A DNA stretch of 64,000 bases from Roseibacterium elongatum DSM 19469 (GCF_000590925.1 NZ_CP004372.1:1717001-1781000), one strand, 5' to 3'; shown: positions 20,851 through 29,813, counted from the first letter of the stretch. Numbers and translations: made by a program. The notes: generated by a model from the letters alone, not told the origin.

Positions 20851-22104
20851 CTAGTGCAGGTTGTGCTGGCTGCCGGTGCCTTCCTCGTCCATCAACCCGT
20901 GGCCGGTGGCAAAGCGGTCGAGGCGAAAGCGCGCGGCGGGGGCGTGGGGCCTGTCCTGCGCGATCAGGTGGGCAAAGGAATAGCCCGATCCCGGCACCGC
21001 CTTGAACCCGCCGTAGCACCAGCCGCAATTGAGGTAGAGCCCTTCGATCCCCGTCTTGTCGATGATGGGTGAGCCGTCGGGCGACATGTCCATGATCCCT
21101 CCCCAACTGCGCAACAGCTTGGCCTTGCCGATCATCGGCATCAGGGTCATGCCTGCCTCCATCACATGTTCGGCCATGGGCAGGTTGCCGCGCGCCGCGT
21201 AGGAGGCGTAGAAATCCAGATCGCCGCCGAAAACCAGCCCGCCCTTGTCGGATTGGCTGATGTAGAAATGGCCCATCCCGTAGGTTACGACATGGTCGAT
21301 CGCGGGTTTCAGCCCCTCGGTGACGAAGGCCTGAAGGATGTGGGACTCGATCGGCAGGCGCAGCCCCGCCATCGCCGCCACCTGGCTGGAGCGGCCCGCC
21401 ACCACGATGCCCACCTTTTTTACCCGGATCGCGCCGCGCGTCGTCTGCACCCCGCGCACGCGGCCAGCCTCGATGTCGATGCCGGTGACCTCGCAATTCT
21501 GGATCAGGTCGACGCCGCGCCGATCCGCGCCGCGCGCATAGCCCCAGGCCACGGCGTCATGGCGCGCGGTGCCGCCGCGTTTGTGCCAAAGCCCGCCATA
21601 GATCGGAAAGCGTGTCTGGTCGAAATTGAGATAGGGCAGGATCTGCCGCACGCCCTCGCGATCCAGCAGGATCGCGTCGTCGCCCTGATTGATCATGGCA
21701 TTGCCGCGCCGTGCATAGGCGTCGCGCTGACCGTCGGAATGGAACAGGTTGATGATGCCGCGCTGCGAATGCATCACGTTGTAATTCAATTCGCCAGACA
21801 GCTTTTCCCACAACTTCAGGGAATGCGAGTAGAACTCGGAATTGCCCGGCAGCATGTAGTTGGCGCGCACGATGGTCGTGTTGCGCCCGACATTGCCGCC
21901 GCCCAGATACCCTTTTTCCAGAACCGCGACATTGGTCAGGCCGTGTTCCTTGGCAAGGTAGAAGGCCGTGGCCAACCCGTGCCCACCGCCCCCGATCAGG
22001 ACGATGTCATAGTCGGGCCTGGGATCGGGCGAGCGCCAGGCAGGATGCCAGCCCCGGTTGCCCGTCAGCCCCTGTGCCAGCACCTGCCAGCCGGAATACC
22101 GCAT
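20851..22104 (-). CDS. soxB: Sarcosine oxidase beta subunit
   Basis: The 417-residue flavin subunit that carries the sarcosine dehydrogenation site. A DAO-type FAD-binding motif, VLIGGGGHGLATA, lies near residue 36, and the protein aligns end to end with SoxB (HSQRGIINLFHSD, GGIMDMSPDGSPIID, NCGWCYGGFKA). It is the first gene of soxBDAG. The TadE/G-like cluster lies 124 bp upstream on the same strand, and no clear terminator was seen between them. Confidence 0.93.
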   Translation of the reverse strand: MRYSGWQVLAQGLTGNRGWHPAWRSPDPRPDYDIVLIGGGGHGLATAFYLAKEHGLTNVAVLEKGYLGGGNVGRNTTIVRANYMLPGNSEFYSHSLKLWEKLSGELNYNVMHSQRGIINLFHSDGQRDAYARRGNAMINQGDDAILLDREGVRQILPYLNFDQTRFPIYGGLWHKRGGTARHDAVAWGYARGADRRGVDLIQNCEVTGIDIEAGRVRGVQTTRGAIRVKKVGIVVAGRSSQVAAMAGLRLPIESHILQAFVTEGLKPAIDHVVTYGMGHFYISQSDKGGLVFGGDLDFYASYAARGNLPMAEHVMEAGMTLMPMIGKAKLLRSWGGIMDMSPDGSPIIDKTGIEGLYLNCGWCYGGFKAVPGSGYSFAHLIAQDRPHAPAARFRLDRFATGHGLMDEEGTGSQHNLH

Positions 22105-22228
22105 GCCTCGCCCCCAATTCGGCTCGATGGGGGCGCGCGCGACGCCCCCGATCCACTATTGGGCGATCACGCCGAAAACAAAAGCCTGCATGCGACATGC
22201 GCCCGGTGCGCGGCGACCGGGACTGCGG

Positions 22229-22783
22229 TCACGAGTTGGGGGGCGTGTCGTCGTCGTCGAAGGGAACCTGGCCGGCATAGCGCGGCCGCACCAGCGTCTG
22301 ATTCTCGAAGTCGATGGCCGTCAGCCCCAAGTCGAAGGGCGGGTCATAAGCCACGGTGGTTTCGACCAGAACGATACGCTCGCCATTGCCCATTTCGGGC
22401 AGCAGATGCTCGACTTGGGACAGGCTGGCATTGAACAGCCGGGCCGCCCCGTTGACGCCATAGGACCAATCCACCCGGTACGTCCCGCTCACCATGCCGA
22501 TCTGCGTCACCCGCATCTCGACCGGGGGCACGTCGCGGACGACATAGCCCATGATATTGGTCATGCCCGCGATATCGTAGGCATAGACGGTCGAGGTCTG
22601 CCGCGAGATCATGTCGGCGATCATGTAGGTCGCCTTGATCGACGTGTTGTAGACGCGGAACGCATCGAAAAAGACGAAGCTGCCGATAAAGGCCCAGATC
22701 AGCATGGGCAGAACCAGCACGGTCTCAAAGGCCACGGCGGCCCCGGTATCATTCCAGAAACGGCGAAGGAGGCGAGAGGGCAT
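22229..22783 (-). CDS. TadE/TadG-like pilus assembly protein
   Basis: A 184-residue protein with a short basic cytoplasmic tail, a conserved TadE-type segment (WNDTGAAVAFETVLVLPMLIW, about residues 10-30) that includes the single membrane helix, and a periplasmic C-terminal part ending in an acidic tail. The TadE family contains minor pseudopilins of tight-adherence pili. The start at 22783 has AAGGAGG upstream. It follows the second TadE-like gene by 11 bp. No other tad genes lie in the window. Confidence 0.75.
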   Translation of the reverse strand: MPSRLLRRFWNDTGAAVAFETVLVLPMLIWAFIGSFVFFDAFRVYNTSIKATYMIADMISRQTSTVYAYDIAGMTNIMGYVVRDVPPVEMRVTQIGMVSGTYRVDWSYGVNGAARLFNASLSQVEHLLPEMGNGERIVLVETTVAYDPPFDLGLTAIDFENQTLVRPRYAGQVPFDDDDTPPNS

Positions 22784-22794
22784 GGCGGTCTCCT

Positions 22795-23352
22795 TCAATC
22801 CGGCTCGTTGACGAAGACCGAGGCGGCGGTCATGTGCAGCCCGCCCGAGTCGTCGCGTGTCAGGTTCAGCCCGTAGCCCGAAAACGGCACGATGCGGTCC
22901 ACGATCATGCACACGCGCACCAGCATGATGTCGTTGTCCACACCGACCGTGAACTGGTTCTGCGGGCTTGCCGTTTCGTCGGACCGGTGGACGCAGAGGT
23001 CATTGTCGTCGGGCGTGTCATAGCTCGCACGGTCGATGACCTGCAGATCCACGGTCAGATACTCGGTGCAGTCGGGCAGCAGGCTGGTGTTCGCGCAGAT
23101 CGTGTCGCGGATATCATCCGAGGACACGGTCAGCCCCTTGGCCAGGCGCAGCACGCGCACGGCCTGATCCAGCGTCCGTTCCAGCATGACCTGCCGCGTC
23201 ATGATCATCGACGTCTCGAAGGACGCGATGAACAGCATCATGATGGCCGGAAAGATGATCACGAACTCCATCGTCGCCGTCGCCGTCTCGTCCCGCAGGA
23301 AACGGACCAGCCGGGAGGGCAGGATGCCTGTCGCTGTCGGTTTTCGCGTCAT
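22795..23352 (-). CDS. TadE-like pilus assembly protein
   Basis: A 185-residue protein with the TadE motif FLRDETATATMEFVIIFPAI followed by a single membrane segment (about 28-48). Several cysteines in the periplasmic part (ICANTSLLPDC, LCVHR, VRVCMIV) suggest disulfides. The start overlaps the stop of the upstream VWA gene by 4 bp, so the three genes are probably translated together. It is likely a minor pseudopilin or an envelope-anchored partner of its neighbours. Confidence 0.78.
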   Translation of the reverse strand: MTRKPTATGILPSRLVRFLRDETATATMEFVIIFPAIMMLFIASFETSMIMTRQVMLERTLDQAVRVLRLAKGLTVSSDDIRDTICANTSLLPDCTEYLTVDLQVIDRASYDTPDDNDLCVHRSDETASPQNQFTVGVDNDIMLVRVCMIVDRIVPFSGYGLNLTRDDSGGLHMTAASVFVNEPD

Positions 23353-24971
23353 TGCACCAGCCTGAGTTGGTTGATGCTGCGCGCGATCGAGGCGAAGGCA
23401 TCCGAGATCTCGATCCCGTCCACGTCATAATAATGGGCATCCGAGCTGGCACAGTCGCGCATGACACGCTGGCCGCCGTCCGGGGCTTCGAACCCGATCG
23501 AGAAGATCAGGATACCGGCGTTCTGCGCGGCGGTGCAGACCGAGCGCAGGTTGGCATCCGCGGCACTGCGGCCCGCATACTGGTAGTCGGCGTCGTAGCG
23601 CACGCCGTTATAGACCGACCAGTTGCCCGAATAATGCGCCGGCACCTTGAGGTAGCGATCGGCGATGTAGCGCGCCGTGTAGTTGGCCCAGAGATAGGTC
23701 CAGGACAGGGCGACCGACTCGTCGCCGTCATAGGGCTCGTCCGACCACCAGCCCGAATAGTCGTCCGGGTCGTAGCGCGACACCCAGTATTGATCGCGCG
23801 ACGCGACATAGACGGAATAGCGGTCGTGATCTGCGTGATAGAAGATCGGGGAATTGCCGCTTTTGTAGGGGCTGCGCAGATCGTACTGGTTCGTGTTCTC
23901 GCCATCGGTCATCAGCACGACGACCTTGATCGTCTCGTCATCGGTATAGTCGGCGGGCCGGTCCTCGAAATCCGCGTCCACCTCGTCAGCGGCAATCAGC
24001 GCGTTCAAGGCGGGGCGCGCGGCGGGGTCCAGCAGGCCCACGGCCCAGTTCATGCCAAGGTCGATCGCGGTCCAGCCATCGGCGTTCAGGCTGTTGATGT
24101 GGTTGTGCAACGTGGTTTCGTCATGCTCCCAGGGCAGGATCGCCCCGTAATTGTTCGTCGGGCAATAGGGATCGTCAAAATCGTCATACTGGTTGTGATC
24201 GTCATGGTCCCAATGCGCGATCCGTTGCAGCGCCTGATCGGGGAAGATCTCTGTCCGGGCGAACTCGGCCTCGCTGAAGCGGACGCAGTTCGACTGGCTG
24301 TGCTCGTTCGTCAGGGTGAACACCGAGGCGATCGTGTCGCCGGCATTGACCATGCCGTTATAGGGCACGATGGAAATCGACACGAGGTTGCCCTGGTTGC
24401 TTTCGTTGGCCTCCAGAACGGTCGTGACGAATTCGCGCGCCGCATTGCGCATGTTCTGGATGCGGCTGTGCGACCGCATCGAGCCCGAGATGTCGAGCAC
24501 CATGGAAATCTCGACATTGCGGATCCGCTCTTCGGCGGCGCCCGTGGCCGGCGAGGTCAGGACCCGCACACCGAACATGTGCATGAACAGCGAGTTGATC
24601 TCCATCTCGGCATAGGCATCGACCCGGCGGTAGTTGAAGCCTTCGTCCAATTCGACATTCAGGCGATAGTTCTGCAGTCCCGAGACCTCGAAATAATTCT
24701 CGACCACCCCGATGGGGTTAAGCGGCTGTGTCACGGACGCCGCGGCCAGAACCGCGCGGTCGAGCGTGTATTGCAACTGCGCGCGCTGTGTCTCGTAGCG
24801 GATGATGTCGATCGCAATGCCCCCGACGCCGACCATCAGAACAAAGATCATCAGGGCGAAGGACGTGATCGTTCCGTCCTCGTCCCCCATGAACCGGGTC
24901 AGCAGACGGCCCCTGCGGGCCTTGGCCTGGTGGCGGGCGCGGCGCCCGGCCGGCGTTGTTCGGTCACCCAT
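23349..24971 (-). CDS. TadG-like protein with von Willebrand A domain
   Basis: A 540-residue protein. A basic N-terminus leads to a TadG-type membrane helix (about 34-56, GTITSFALMIFVLMVG). A von Willebrand A domain follows, with MIDAS residues D160, S162 and S164 in DISGS, T301 and D356 in MTDGEN. Two unusual inserts are rich in Asp, His, Tyr and Trp (about 253-275 and 378-420). It is probably anchored in the inner membrane with the VWA domain in the periplasm or on the surface, binding metal and protein partners. The ATG at 24971 fits the GDEDGTIT motif spacing. It heads the three-gene cluster. Confidence 0.82.
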   Translation of the reverse strand: MGDRTTPAGRRARHQAKARRGRLLTRFMGDEDGTITSFALMIFVLMVGVGGIAIDIIRYETQRAQLQYTLDRAVLAAASVTQPLNPIGVVENYFEVSGLQNYRLNVELDEGFNYRRVDAYAEMEINSLFMHMFGVRVLTSPATGAAEERIRNVEISMVLDISGSMRSHSRIQNMRNAAREFVTTVLEANESNQGNLVSISIVPYNGMVNAGDTIASVFTLTNEHSQSNCVRFSEAEFARTEIFPDQALQRIAHWDHDDHNQYDDFDDPYCPTNNYGAILPWEHDETTLHNHINSLNADGWTAIDLGMNWAVGLLDPAARPALNALIAADEVDADFEDRPADYTDDETIKVVVLMTDGENTNQYDLRSPYKSGNSPIFYHADHDRYSVYVASRDQYWVSRYDPDDYSGWWSDEPYDGDESVALSWTYLWANYTARYIADRYLKVPAHYSGNWSVYNGVRYDADYQYAGRSAADANLRSVCTAAQNAGILIFSIGFEAPDGGQRVMRDCASSDAHYYDVDGIEISDAFASIARSINQLRLVQ

Positions 24972-25247
24972 GGTGTGTTCTCCCAAGAACCGTCGTGAAC
25001 GTCCGTCAAGAGACATTGCGGCGCCGCACCTTGTCCTCGCCAAGCAAGGCGGAATTGGGGCGAGACCGCGCAAGAAACGCGACGTTTCCAAAAGCTGACC
25101 AATCGGTTGCCGGGCGATTTCGGCGGTATTTCGCATTTTGGGGTTGTGCTGGCGGGGACGATCATGTCGACCTTCCGGGATGTGCACGGGGCCCGGTCGC
25201 CCGGATCGCGCCCCCCGGTTCGTCACGCTGCAAGGGGAGGTTGCGCC

Positions 25248-26681
25248 ATGTCCACGCCCACCGGAGAGCCGAGTTTCCGCCAGTCCGTCGATCTGATGTT
25301 CAACCGCGCGGCGGCCCTGCTGGACCTGCCACCGGGGCTGGAGGAAAAGATCCGCGTCTGCAACGCCACCTACACGGTGCGCTTCGGCGTCAAGCTGCGC
25401 GGCGAAATTCGCACATTTACCGGCTATCGCTCGGTCCATTCCGAGCATATGGAGCCGGTCAAGGGCGGCATCCGCTATGCCCCCACCGTCCATCAGGACG
25501 AGGTCGAGGCGCTGGCGGCGCTGATGACCTACAAATGCGCCCTGGTCACGGCCCCTTTCGGCGGATCGAAGGGCGGTCTGTGCATCGATCCGCGTCAATA
25601 CGAACCCGACGAGTTGGAAAAGATCACGCGCCGCTTCGCTTACGAGCTAATCAAGCGCGACATGATCAACCCGGCGCAGAACGTGCCCGCCCCCGACATG
25701 GGCACGGGCGAGCGCGAGATGGCGATCATCGCCGACCAGTATCAGCGCATGAACACGACCGACATCAACGCGCGGGCCTGCGTGACGGGCAAGCCGCCCC
25801 ATGCCGGGGGCATCCAGGGCCGGGTCGAGGCTACGGGCCGCGGTGTGCAATACGCCCTGCGCGAGTTCTTCCGCCACCCCGAGGACGTGAAGCAGGCCGG
25901 GCTGTCCGGGTCTCTCGACGGCAAGCGCGTGATCGTGCAGGGCCTGGGCAATGTGGGCTATCACGCCGCCCTGTTTCTGAGCACCGAGGACGGGTGCAAG
26001 ATCACCCATGTGGTCGAGCGCGACGGCGCGCTGGAAAATCCGGCCGGCCTTGACGTGCAGGCCGTGCATGACTGGATCCTGGGCCATGGCGGCGTCAGGA
26101 ATTGCCCCTTCGGCACCTACCACGAGGATGGCGTCAAGGTGCTCGAGGCCGAGTGCGATATCCTGATCCCGGCGGCGCTGGAGGGGGTGATCAACATGCA
26201 CAACGCCGCCGACATCCAGGCGCCGCTGATCATCGAGGCCGCCAACGGCCCGATCACCGCCGGGGCCGACGAGGTGCTGCGCCACAAGGGAGCGGTGATC
26301 ATCCCCGATCTTTACGCCAATGCGGGCGGCGTGACCGTGTCCTATTTCGAGTGGGTCAAGAACCTCAGCCATATCCGCTTTGGCCGGATGCAGCGCCGCC
26401 AGGAAGAGGCGCGCCACCAGCTGATCGTGGACGAGTTGCAGCGCCTGGACGAGCATCTGGGCGGGGCGTGGTCCATGACGCCGGATTTCAAGCAGAAATA
26501 CCTGCGCGGAGCTGACGAGTTGGAACTGGTGCGCTCGGGCCTCGATGACACGATGCGCGCGGCCTATGGCTCCATGCGCGAGGTGTGGTGGGGCCGCGAC
26601 GATGTTACCGATCTGCGCACTGCGGGCTTCATCGTGGGGATCGAGAGGGTGGCCGCCAGCTATCAGGCCAAGGGGATCTGA
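25248..26681 (+). CDS. NAD-type glutamate dehydrogenase (Glu/Leu/Phe/Val dehydrogenase)
   Basis: A 477-residue enzyme that interconverts glutamate and 2-oxoglutarate with ammonia. It shows PVKGGIRYAP, the catalytic region KCALVTAPFGGSKGG, the Rossmann motif VQGLGNVG (near residue 222) and YANAGGVTVSYFEWVKN. The length is that of the hexameric small GDH class. A strong GGGGAGG site precedes the ATG. The gene is divergent from the TadG-like cluster and ends directly against the stop of the next, convergent gene. Confidence 0.92.
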   Translation: MSTPTGEPSFRQSVDLMFNRAAALLDLPPGLEEKIRVCNATYTVRFGVKLRGEIRTFTGYRSVHSEHMEPVKGGIRYAPTVHQDEVEALAALMTYKCALVTAPFGGSKGGLCIDPRQYEPDELEKITRRFAYELIKRDMINPAQNVPAPDMGTGEREMAIIADQYQRMNTTDINARACVTGKPPHAGGIQGRVEATGRGVQYALREFFRHPEDVKQAGLSGSLDGKRVIVQGLGNVGYHAALFLSTEDGCKITHVVERDGALENPAGLDVQAVHDWILGHGGVRNCPFGTYHEDGVKVLEAECDILIPAALEGVINMHNAADIQAPLIIEAANGPITAGADEVLRHKGAVIIPDLYANAGGVTVSYFEWVKNLSHIRFGRMQRRQEEARHQLIVDELQRLDEHLGGAWSMTPDFKQKYLRGADELELVRSGLDDTMRAAYGSMREVWWGRDDVTDLRTAGFIVGIERVAASYQAKGI

Positions 26682-27182
26682 TCAATCGCCCTGTTGCGCG
26701 CGCTGCACCAGCAGCACGTTCATCAGATCGGCGGTCGATTTCGCCTGGCTGCCGGCCGTGACCCCGCCAACGGCCAGACGCCGCCCCGAGCGGACCCACA
26801 GACCGGGCGCATAGACCCGCGACATGGGCGATTTCAGGCGCACCACGAACCCGTTCGCGGGTTTGAAGGCGGTCAGCCCGCGTTCGACCCGGACGACATT
26901 GTCGAGGCGGCACAGAATGCGCCCCTCCGGCCCCGCCTCGCGCAGGTCCTCGCGCGTCAGTTCCAGCGTCACCGCGCTGGCCTGCCACATGCGCCAGGCC
27001 AGCCATAGCGCGCCGAGCCCGAAGACCACCAGAAAGACCAGGAACCCCAGCTCCTGCGGCGGATGCTGGGCCGCCAGGTTCAGCACAAGCGCGCCAAGCG
27101 CCCCCAACATGCCCACGGCCAGGCCGCGCCGCAGCGGTTGGGGCGTGATCTCGGCAAGGATGTCGTCGCGCTCCTGCGCCAT
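26682..27182 (-). CDS. Hypothetical membrane protein
   Basis: A 166-residue protein with two predicted membrane helices (about residues 20-40 and 46-66, a hairpin) and a soluble C-terminal region resembling a small PH-like beta domain. No family was recognised with certainty. The ATG at 27182 fits the start of coding-like sequence; longer forms lie in the divergent spacer. Its stop abuts the glutamate dehydrogenase stop. Confidence 0.65.
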   Translation of the reverse strand: MAQERDDILAEITPQPLRRGLAVGMLGALGALVLNLAAQHPPQELGFLVFLVVFGLGALWLAWRMWQASAVTLELTREDLREAGPEGRILCRLDNVVRVERGLTAFKPANGFVVRLKSPMSRVYAPGLWVRSGRRLAVGGVTAGSQAKSTADLMNVLLVQRAQQGD

Positions 27183-27279
27183 GGGCAGCCCTCGGGTTTC
27201 GTCCGTTCCACATACCGTCCTGTCCGCGCGACGCAAGCCCATGCTGGCATCCGGTCCGTGGCGGCGATAGAAGGCGGCC

Positions 27280-28062
27280 ATGCTGACGGTGTACCCATAT
27301 GGCGCGGACGAGGCGCAGCCGCCCATCCTGATCGTGCATGGTCTGTTCGGCTCGGGCCGGAACTGGGGCGTCATCGCCAAGCGGTTGTCCGATACCCGCC
27401 GGGTCCTGTGCGTGGACATGCGCAATCACGGCGACAGCCCGTGGAAGGCCAGCCATACCTATCCCGATCTTGCTGGGGACCTGGCCGAGGTGATCGCCGC
27501 GCATGGCGGCCTGGCGGACGTGGTGGGCCATTCGATGGGGGGCAAGGCGGCCATGGTGCTGGCGCTGAGCACGCCGCGCGCCGTGCGCCGGCTGGTGGTC
27601 GCCGATATCGCGCCGGTGGCCTATACGCATACGCAGCAGCACTTGATCGATGCGATGCGGCGTCTGGACCTGTCGGCGATCGCGACGCGGCGCGACGCGG
27701 ATGCCCAACTGGCGCGGCATGTGCCCGAGGCGGGGGTGCGGGCCTTTCTGCTGCAATCGCTCGACGTCAAGGGGCGGCGCTGGCGCCTGAACCTCGACGT
27801 GCTGGAACGCGATATGACGGCGATCCTGTCCTTTCCGAAGGTCCAGGGCGCGTTCGACGGCCCCAGCCTGTTCCTGAGCGGGGCCAGGTCCGATTACGTG
27901 AAGCGCGAAGATCGCCCCACCATCAAGGCGCTGTTTCCGCAGGCGCGCTTTGCCAAGCTGCCCGGCGCGGGGCATTGGCTGCACGCCGACAAACCGCGCG
28001 AGTTCGAGGCCGCCCTGCGCGCCTTTCTCACTCCGGGCGGGGCACCGTCATCCGCCGGATAA
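27280..28062 (+). CDS. Alpha/beta-fold hydrolase (YbfF-like esterase)
   Basis: A 260-residue hydrolase with HGLFGSGRNW (oxyanion region), the nucleophile elbow GHSMGG with Ser85, and the C-terminal GAGHWLHAD with the catalytic histidine. It resembles the YbfF acyl-esterase group; the substrate is unknown. Its 3' end overlaps the convergent cytochrome b561 gene by 35 bp. Confidence 0.85.
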   Translation: MLTVYPYGADEAQPPILIVHGLFGSGRNWGVIAKRLSDTRRVLCVDMRNHGDSPWKASHTYPDLAGDLAEVIAAHGGLADVVGHSMGGKAAMVLALSTPRAVRRLVVADIAPVAYTHTQQHLIDAMRRLDLSAIATRRDADAQLARHVPEAGVRAFLLQSLDVKGRRWRLNLDVLERDMTAILSFPKVQGAFDGPSLFLSGARSDYVKREDRPTIKALFPQARFAKLPGAGHWLHADKPREFEAALRAFLTPGGAPSSAG

Positions 28063-28522
28063 GCCCGGTTTTCCAGACCCATTGATGCAGGGCCACCGCC
28101 CCGACATGGGCGATGATCAGGATCAGAAGGACGGTTTTCAGCACCTCGTGCGCGGTGCTGGCCCCCGCCATCTGGCCACCCCAGGCCGCGGCCCCCGTGA
28201 CCGGCAGCAAGAACAGCAGGCCGTAAAAGGCGAGATGCGTGCCATGGCCCAGTTTCTGGAACAGGGGCGGTTCGCCCTCGGGCGGTGGGGGCGTGCCGTG
28301 TTCCTTGCGCAACAGCAGCCGCGCCGTCGCCAGAAGCAGGATCGCCATACCCCCGGCGGCATGCAGCGCCACCGGCAGGGTCACGGCGTAATCCCCTGTC
28401 TCCACGGCGCGATCATAGGCCGTCGCGACACCGCCATGCAGCAGGTATTGCAGCGCCACCAACAGGACCGTGCCCCAATGCAGCAGGATCTGCGTGCGCG
28501 AGTAACCGGCAGCGTCGGACAT
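28028..28522 (-). CDS. Cytochrome b561 family protein
   Basis: A 164-residue inner-membrane di-haem cytochrome b of the CybB type with four membrane helices. Histidine ligand candidates lie in ILLHWGTV, VALHAAGG, HGTHLAFYG and IAHVGAVALHQW. It would move electrons from quinol to periplasmic acceptors or superoxide; the partner is unknown. It converges on the hydrolase gene and overlaps it by 35 bp. Confidence 0.85.
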   Translation of the reverse strand: MSDAAGYSRTQILLHWGTVLLVALQYLLHGGVATAYDRAVETGDYAVTLPVALHAAGGMAILLLATARLLLRKEHGTPPPPEGEPPLFQKLGHGTHLAFYGLLFLLPVTGAAAWGGQMAGASTAHEVLKTVLLILIIAHVGAVALHQWVWKTGLIRRMTVPRPE

Positions 28523-28585
28523 GGACAGGCTCCTGTTTCAGGCGGGTCCTGTCCAGCCTATCATACGCAAGGCAAACGGGGAATT

Positions 28586-28765
28586 TCAGAGTTCGCGGAT
28601 CTTGTTGGCCGAAACCCAGGCGGCGGGAAGGCCGGCCACGGCGCCGATGGCGGCGGCGATGACGATGGGCTGCCAGCCGTCCATGCCGGCGGCGAGGACG
28701 GCGGTGATGCCAATGCCCGCAAGCGCGGTCGAGGCCAAGGTATAAATCAGCAAGAACAGGCGCAT
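28586..28765 (-). CDS. Small two-helix membrane protein
   Basis: A 59-residue protein of two hydrophobic segments (about 3-24 and 30-50) with a short basic tail. Comparable small proteins occur across Rhodobacterales, sometimes mislabelled CTP synthetase; nothing here supports an enzymatic role. A perfect FNR-type box lies 67 bp upstream of the start. Confidence 0.6.
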   Translation of the reverse strand: MRLFLLIYTLASTALAGIGITAVLAAGMDGWQPIVIAAAIGAVAGLPAAWVSANKIREL

Positions 28766-28831
28766 GAATAGCCCTCCGAACGGGTGAAACGTATCCTTGC
28801 CCCTGTCAATCATATACGCGGTCACACTGCC

Positions 28832-28845
28832 TTGATCCCGATCAA
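28832..28845. promoter_or_regulatory. FNR/FnrL-type box TTGAT-N4-ATCAA
   Basis: A perfect match to the FNR consensus, extended to CTTGAT...ATCAAG. It is centred near 28838.5, upstream of the minus-strand small membrane gene, with a TATGAT-like -10 at 28809-28814 on that strand. Confidence 0.65.
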
Positions 28846-28925
28846 GCGCCCGGACTCACGACGTCACACCCTGTACACACCCCGTGCATACATGGACCCG
28901 CCCGCCCGGCGGTCGCCGCGCCGCC

Positions 28926-28939
28926 TTGACGGGGGTCAA
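28926..28939. promoter_or_regulatory. FNR-family box TTGAC-N4-GTCAA
   Basis: A symmetric FNR/CRP-family half-site pair, extended to CTTGAC...GTCAAG. Its centre is about 41.5 bases upstream of the start expected from a TAGACT -10 at 28962-28967, the class II activator position for the gene at 29017. Confidence 0.6.
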
Positions 28940-29016
28940 GACCTAGGGGCCCCGATGATGCTAGACTACCCCCGTCGGGGCACCACGGGGGGTGGTGCGT
29001 CCGGAAAGGGGGGAAG

Positions 29017-29292
29017 ATGATCACGCTGGATGACATGGAAGACATGTGCAGCCTGACCCGTGAAGAGATCGCGGCGGTGGCCGAGCATGACCACATCACC
29101 GAAGCCGCCGCCGTCGCCGAGGTCGAGCGGCTGATGCACGAACATGGCGGGCCGCAGAAGGTTCAACTGAAGATCTGCGAAGATATCCGCGCGGCGCTGC
29201 ACGCCGATGACGTGGCCCATGCCAAGGCGTTGTTCGCGGTACTGAGGGGCTACATGACAGCGCATCCCGAGGCGGTGCGCGGCTCGGGCTGA
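29017..29292 (+). CDS. Small conserved acidic protein
   Basis: A 91-residue, mostly helical acidic protein (LTREEIAAVAEHDHITEAAA). No transmembrane or signal sequence is seen. The ATG is preceded by a purine-rich AAAGGGGGGAAG. The FNR-type box and -10 upstream suggest expression under low oxygen. A family name was not recognised, though it resembles short hypothetical proteins of Rhodobacterales. Confidence 0.65.
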   Translation: MITLDDMEDMCSLTREEIAAVAEHDHITEAAAVAEVERLMHEHGGPQKVQLKICEDIRAALHADDVAHAKALFAVLRGYMTAHPEAVRGSG

Positions 29293-29322
29293 GCGTGCGG
29301 AGCCGGATGCGGGGCTTGCGTC

Positions 29323-29380
29323 GATTCCGCTATTGACCGCGAATCGGGCGGTACGAATCTTGACGCTAGGTCAACGAATC
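29323..29380. promoter_or_regulatory. Cluster of four GANTC sites upstream of secreted protein gene
   Basis: GATTC at 29323 and GAATC at 29341, 29355 and 29376 fall within 58 bp; the last two flank a TTGAC-N5-GTCAA dyad (29360-29374). GANTC is the CcrM methylation site; the cluster suggests methylation- or dyad-dependent control of the gene at 29420. Confidence 0.4.
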
Positions 29381-29419
29381 GGGACCCTGATCCCCTATTG
29401 CAACCAAAGGGGGGTTATC

Positions 29420-29767
29420 ATGCTCTGTTCAAAAAACGTCCTTGCTACGACCATCGTCGCCGCCGGTCTTGCGGTCGCGACACAGGCGAGCGCTCACGAG
29501 GTCTTCAGTGAAACGATGACGCTGCCGGTCATCGCGGCGGGCGGCTCGCAGGAGGTGACGATCACCTGCCCGGCGCATCACTATGTCGTCGCGGGCGGGT
29601 TCGAGAACAACGACCAGCTCAACCCGGCCGGTCCGCTGGTGGTGACGGCCAGCTACCCGGCCTCGACCCGCAGCTGGCGCATCGAGGTGACCAACCGCTC
29701 GGGCCGCCCGACGGCGATCAACGAGGCGTCGATCACCATGTACGCGACCTGCGACCACCATTGGTGA
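29420..29767 (+). CDS. Hypothetical secreted protein
   Basis: A 115-residue protein with a clear signal peptide (cleavage near TQASA-H, about residue 25). The mature domain has two cysteines (ITCPAHH and YATCDHHW) that may form a disulfide, and His pairs near both that could bind metal. The ATG at 29420 follows a strong AAAGGGGGG site. A rho-independent terminator follows. Function unknown. Confidence 0.7.
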   Translation: MLCSKNVLATTIVAAGLAVATQASAHEVFSETMTLPVIAAGGSQEVTITCPAHHYVVAGGFENNDQLNPAGPLVVTASYPASTRSWRIEVTNRSGRPTAINEASITMYATCDHHW

Positions 29768-29778
29768 GGCATGACCCG

Positions 29779-29813
29779 CCCCGGCCGTCCCGATCAGGGG
29801 CGGCCGGGGTTTT
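29779..29813 (+). terminator. Rho-independent terminator
   Basis: CCCCGGCCG and CGGCCGGGG form a GC-rich stem with a 13-base loop, followed by TTTT, 12 bp after the stop of the secreted-protein gene. Confidence 0.8.
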
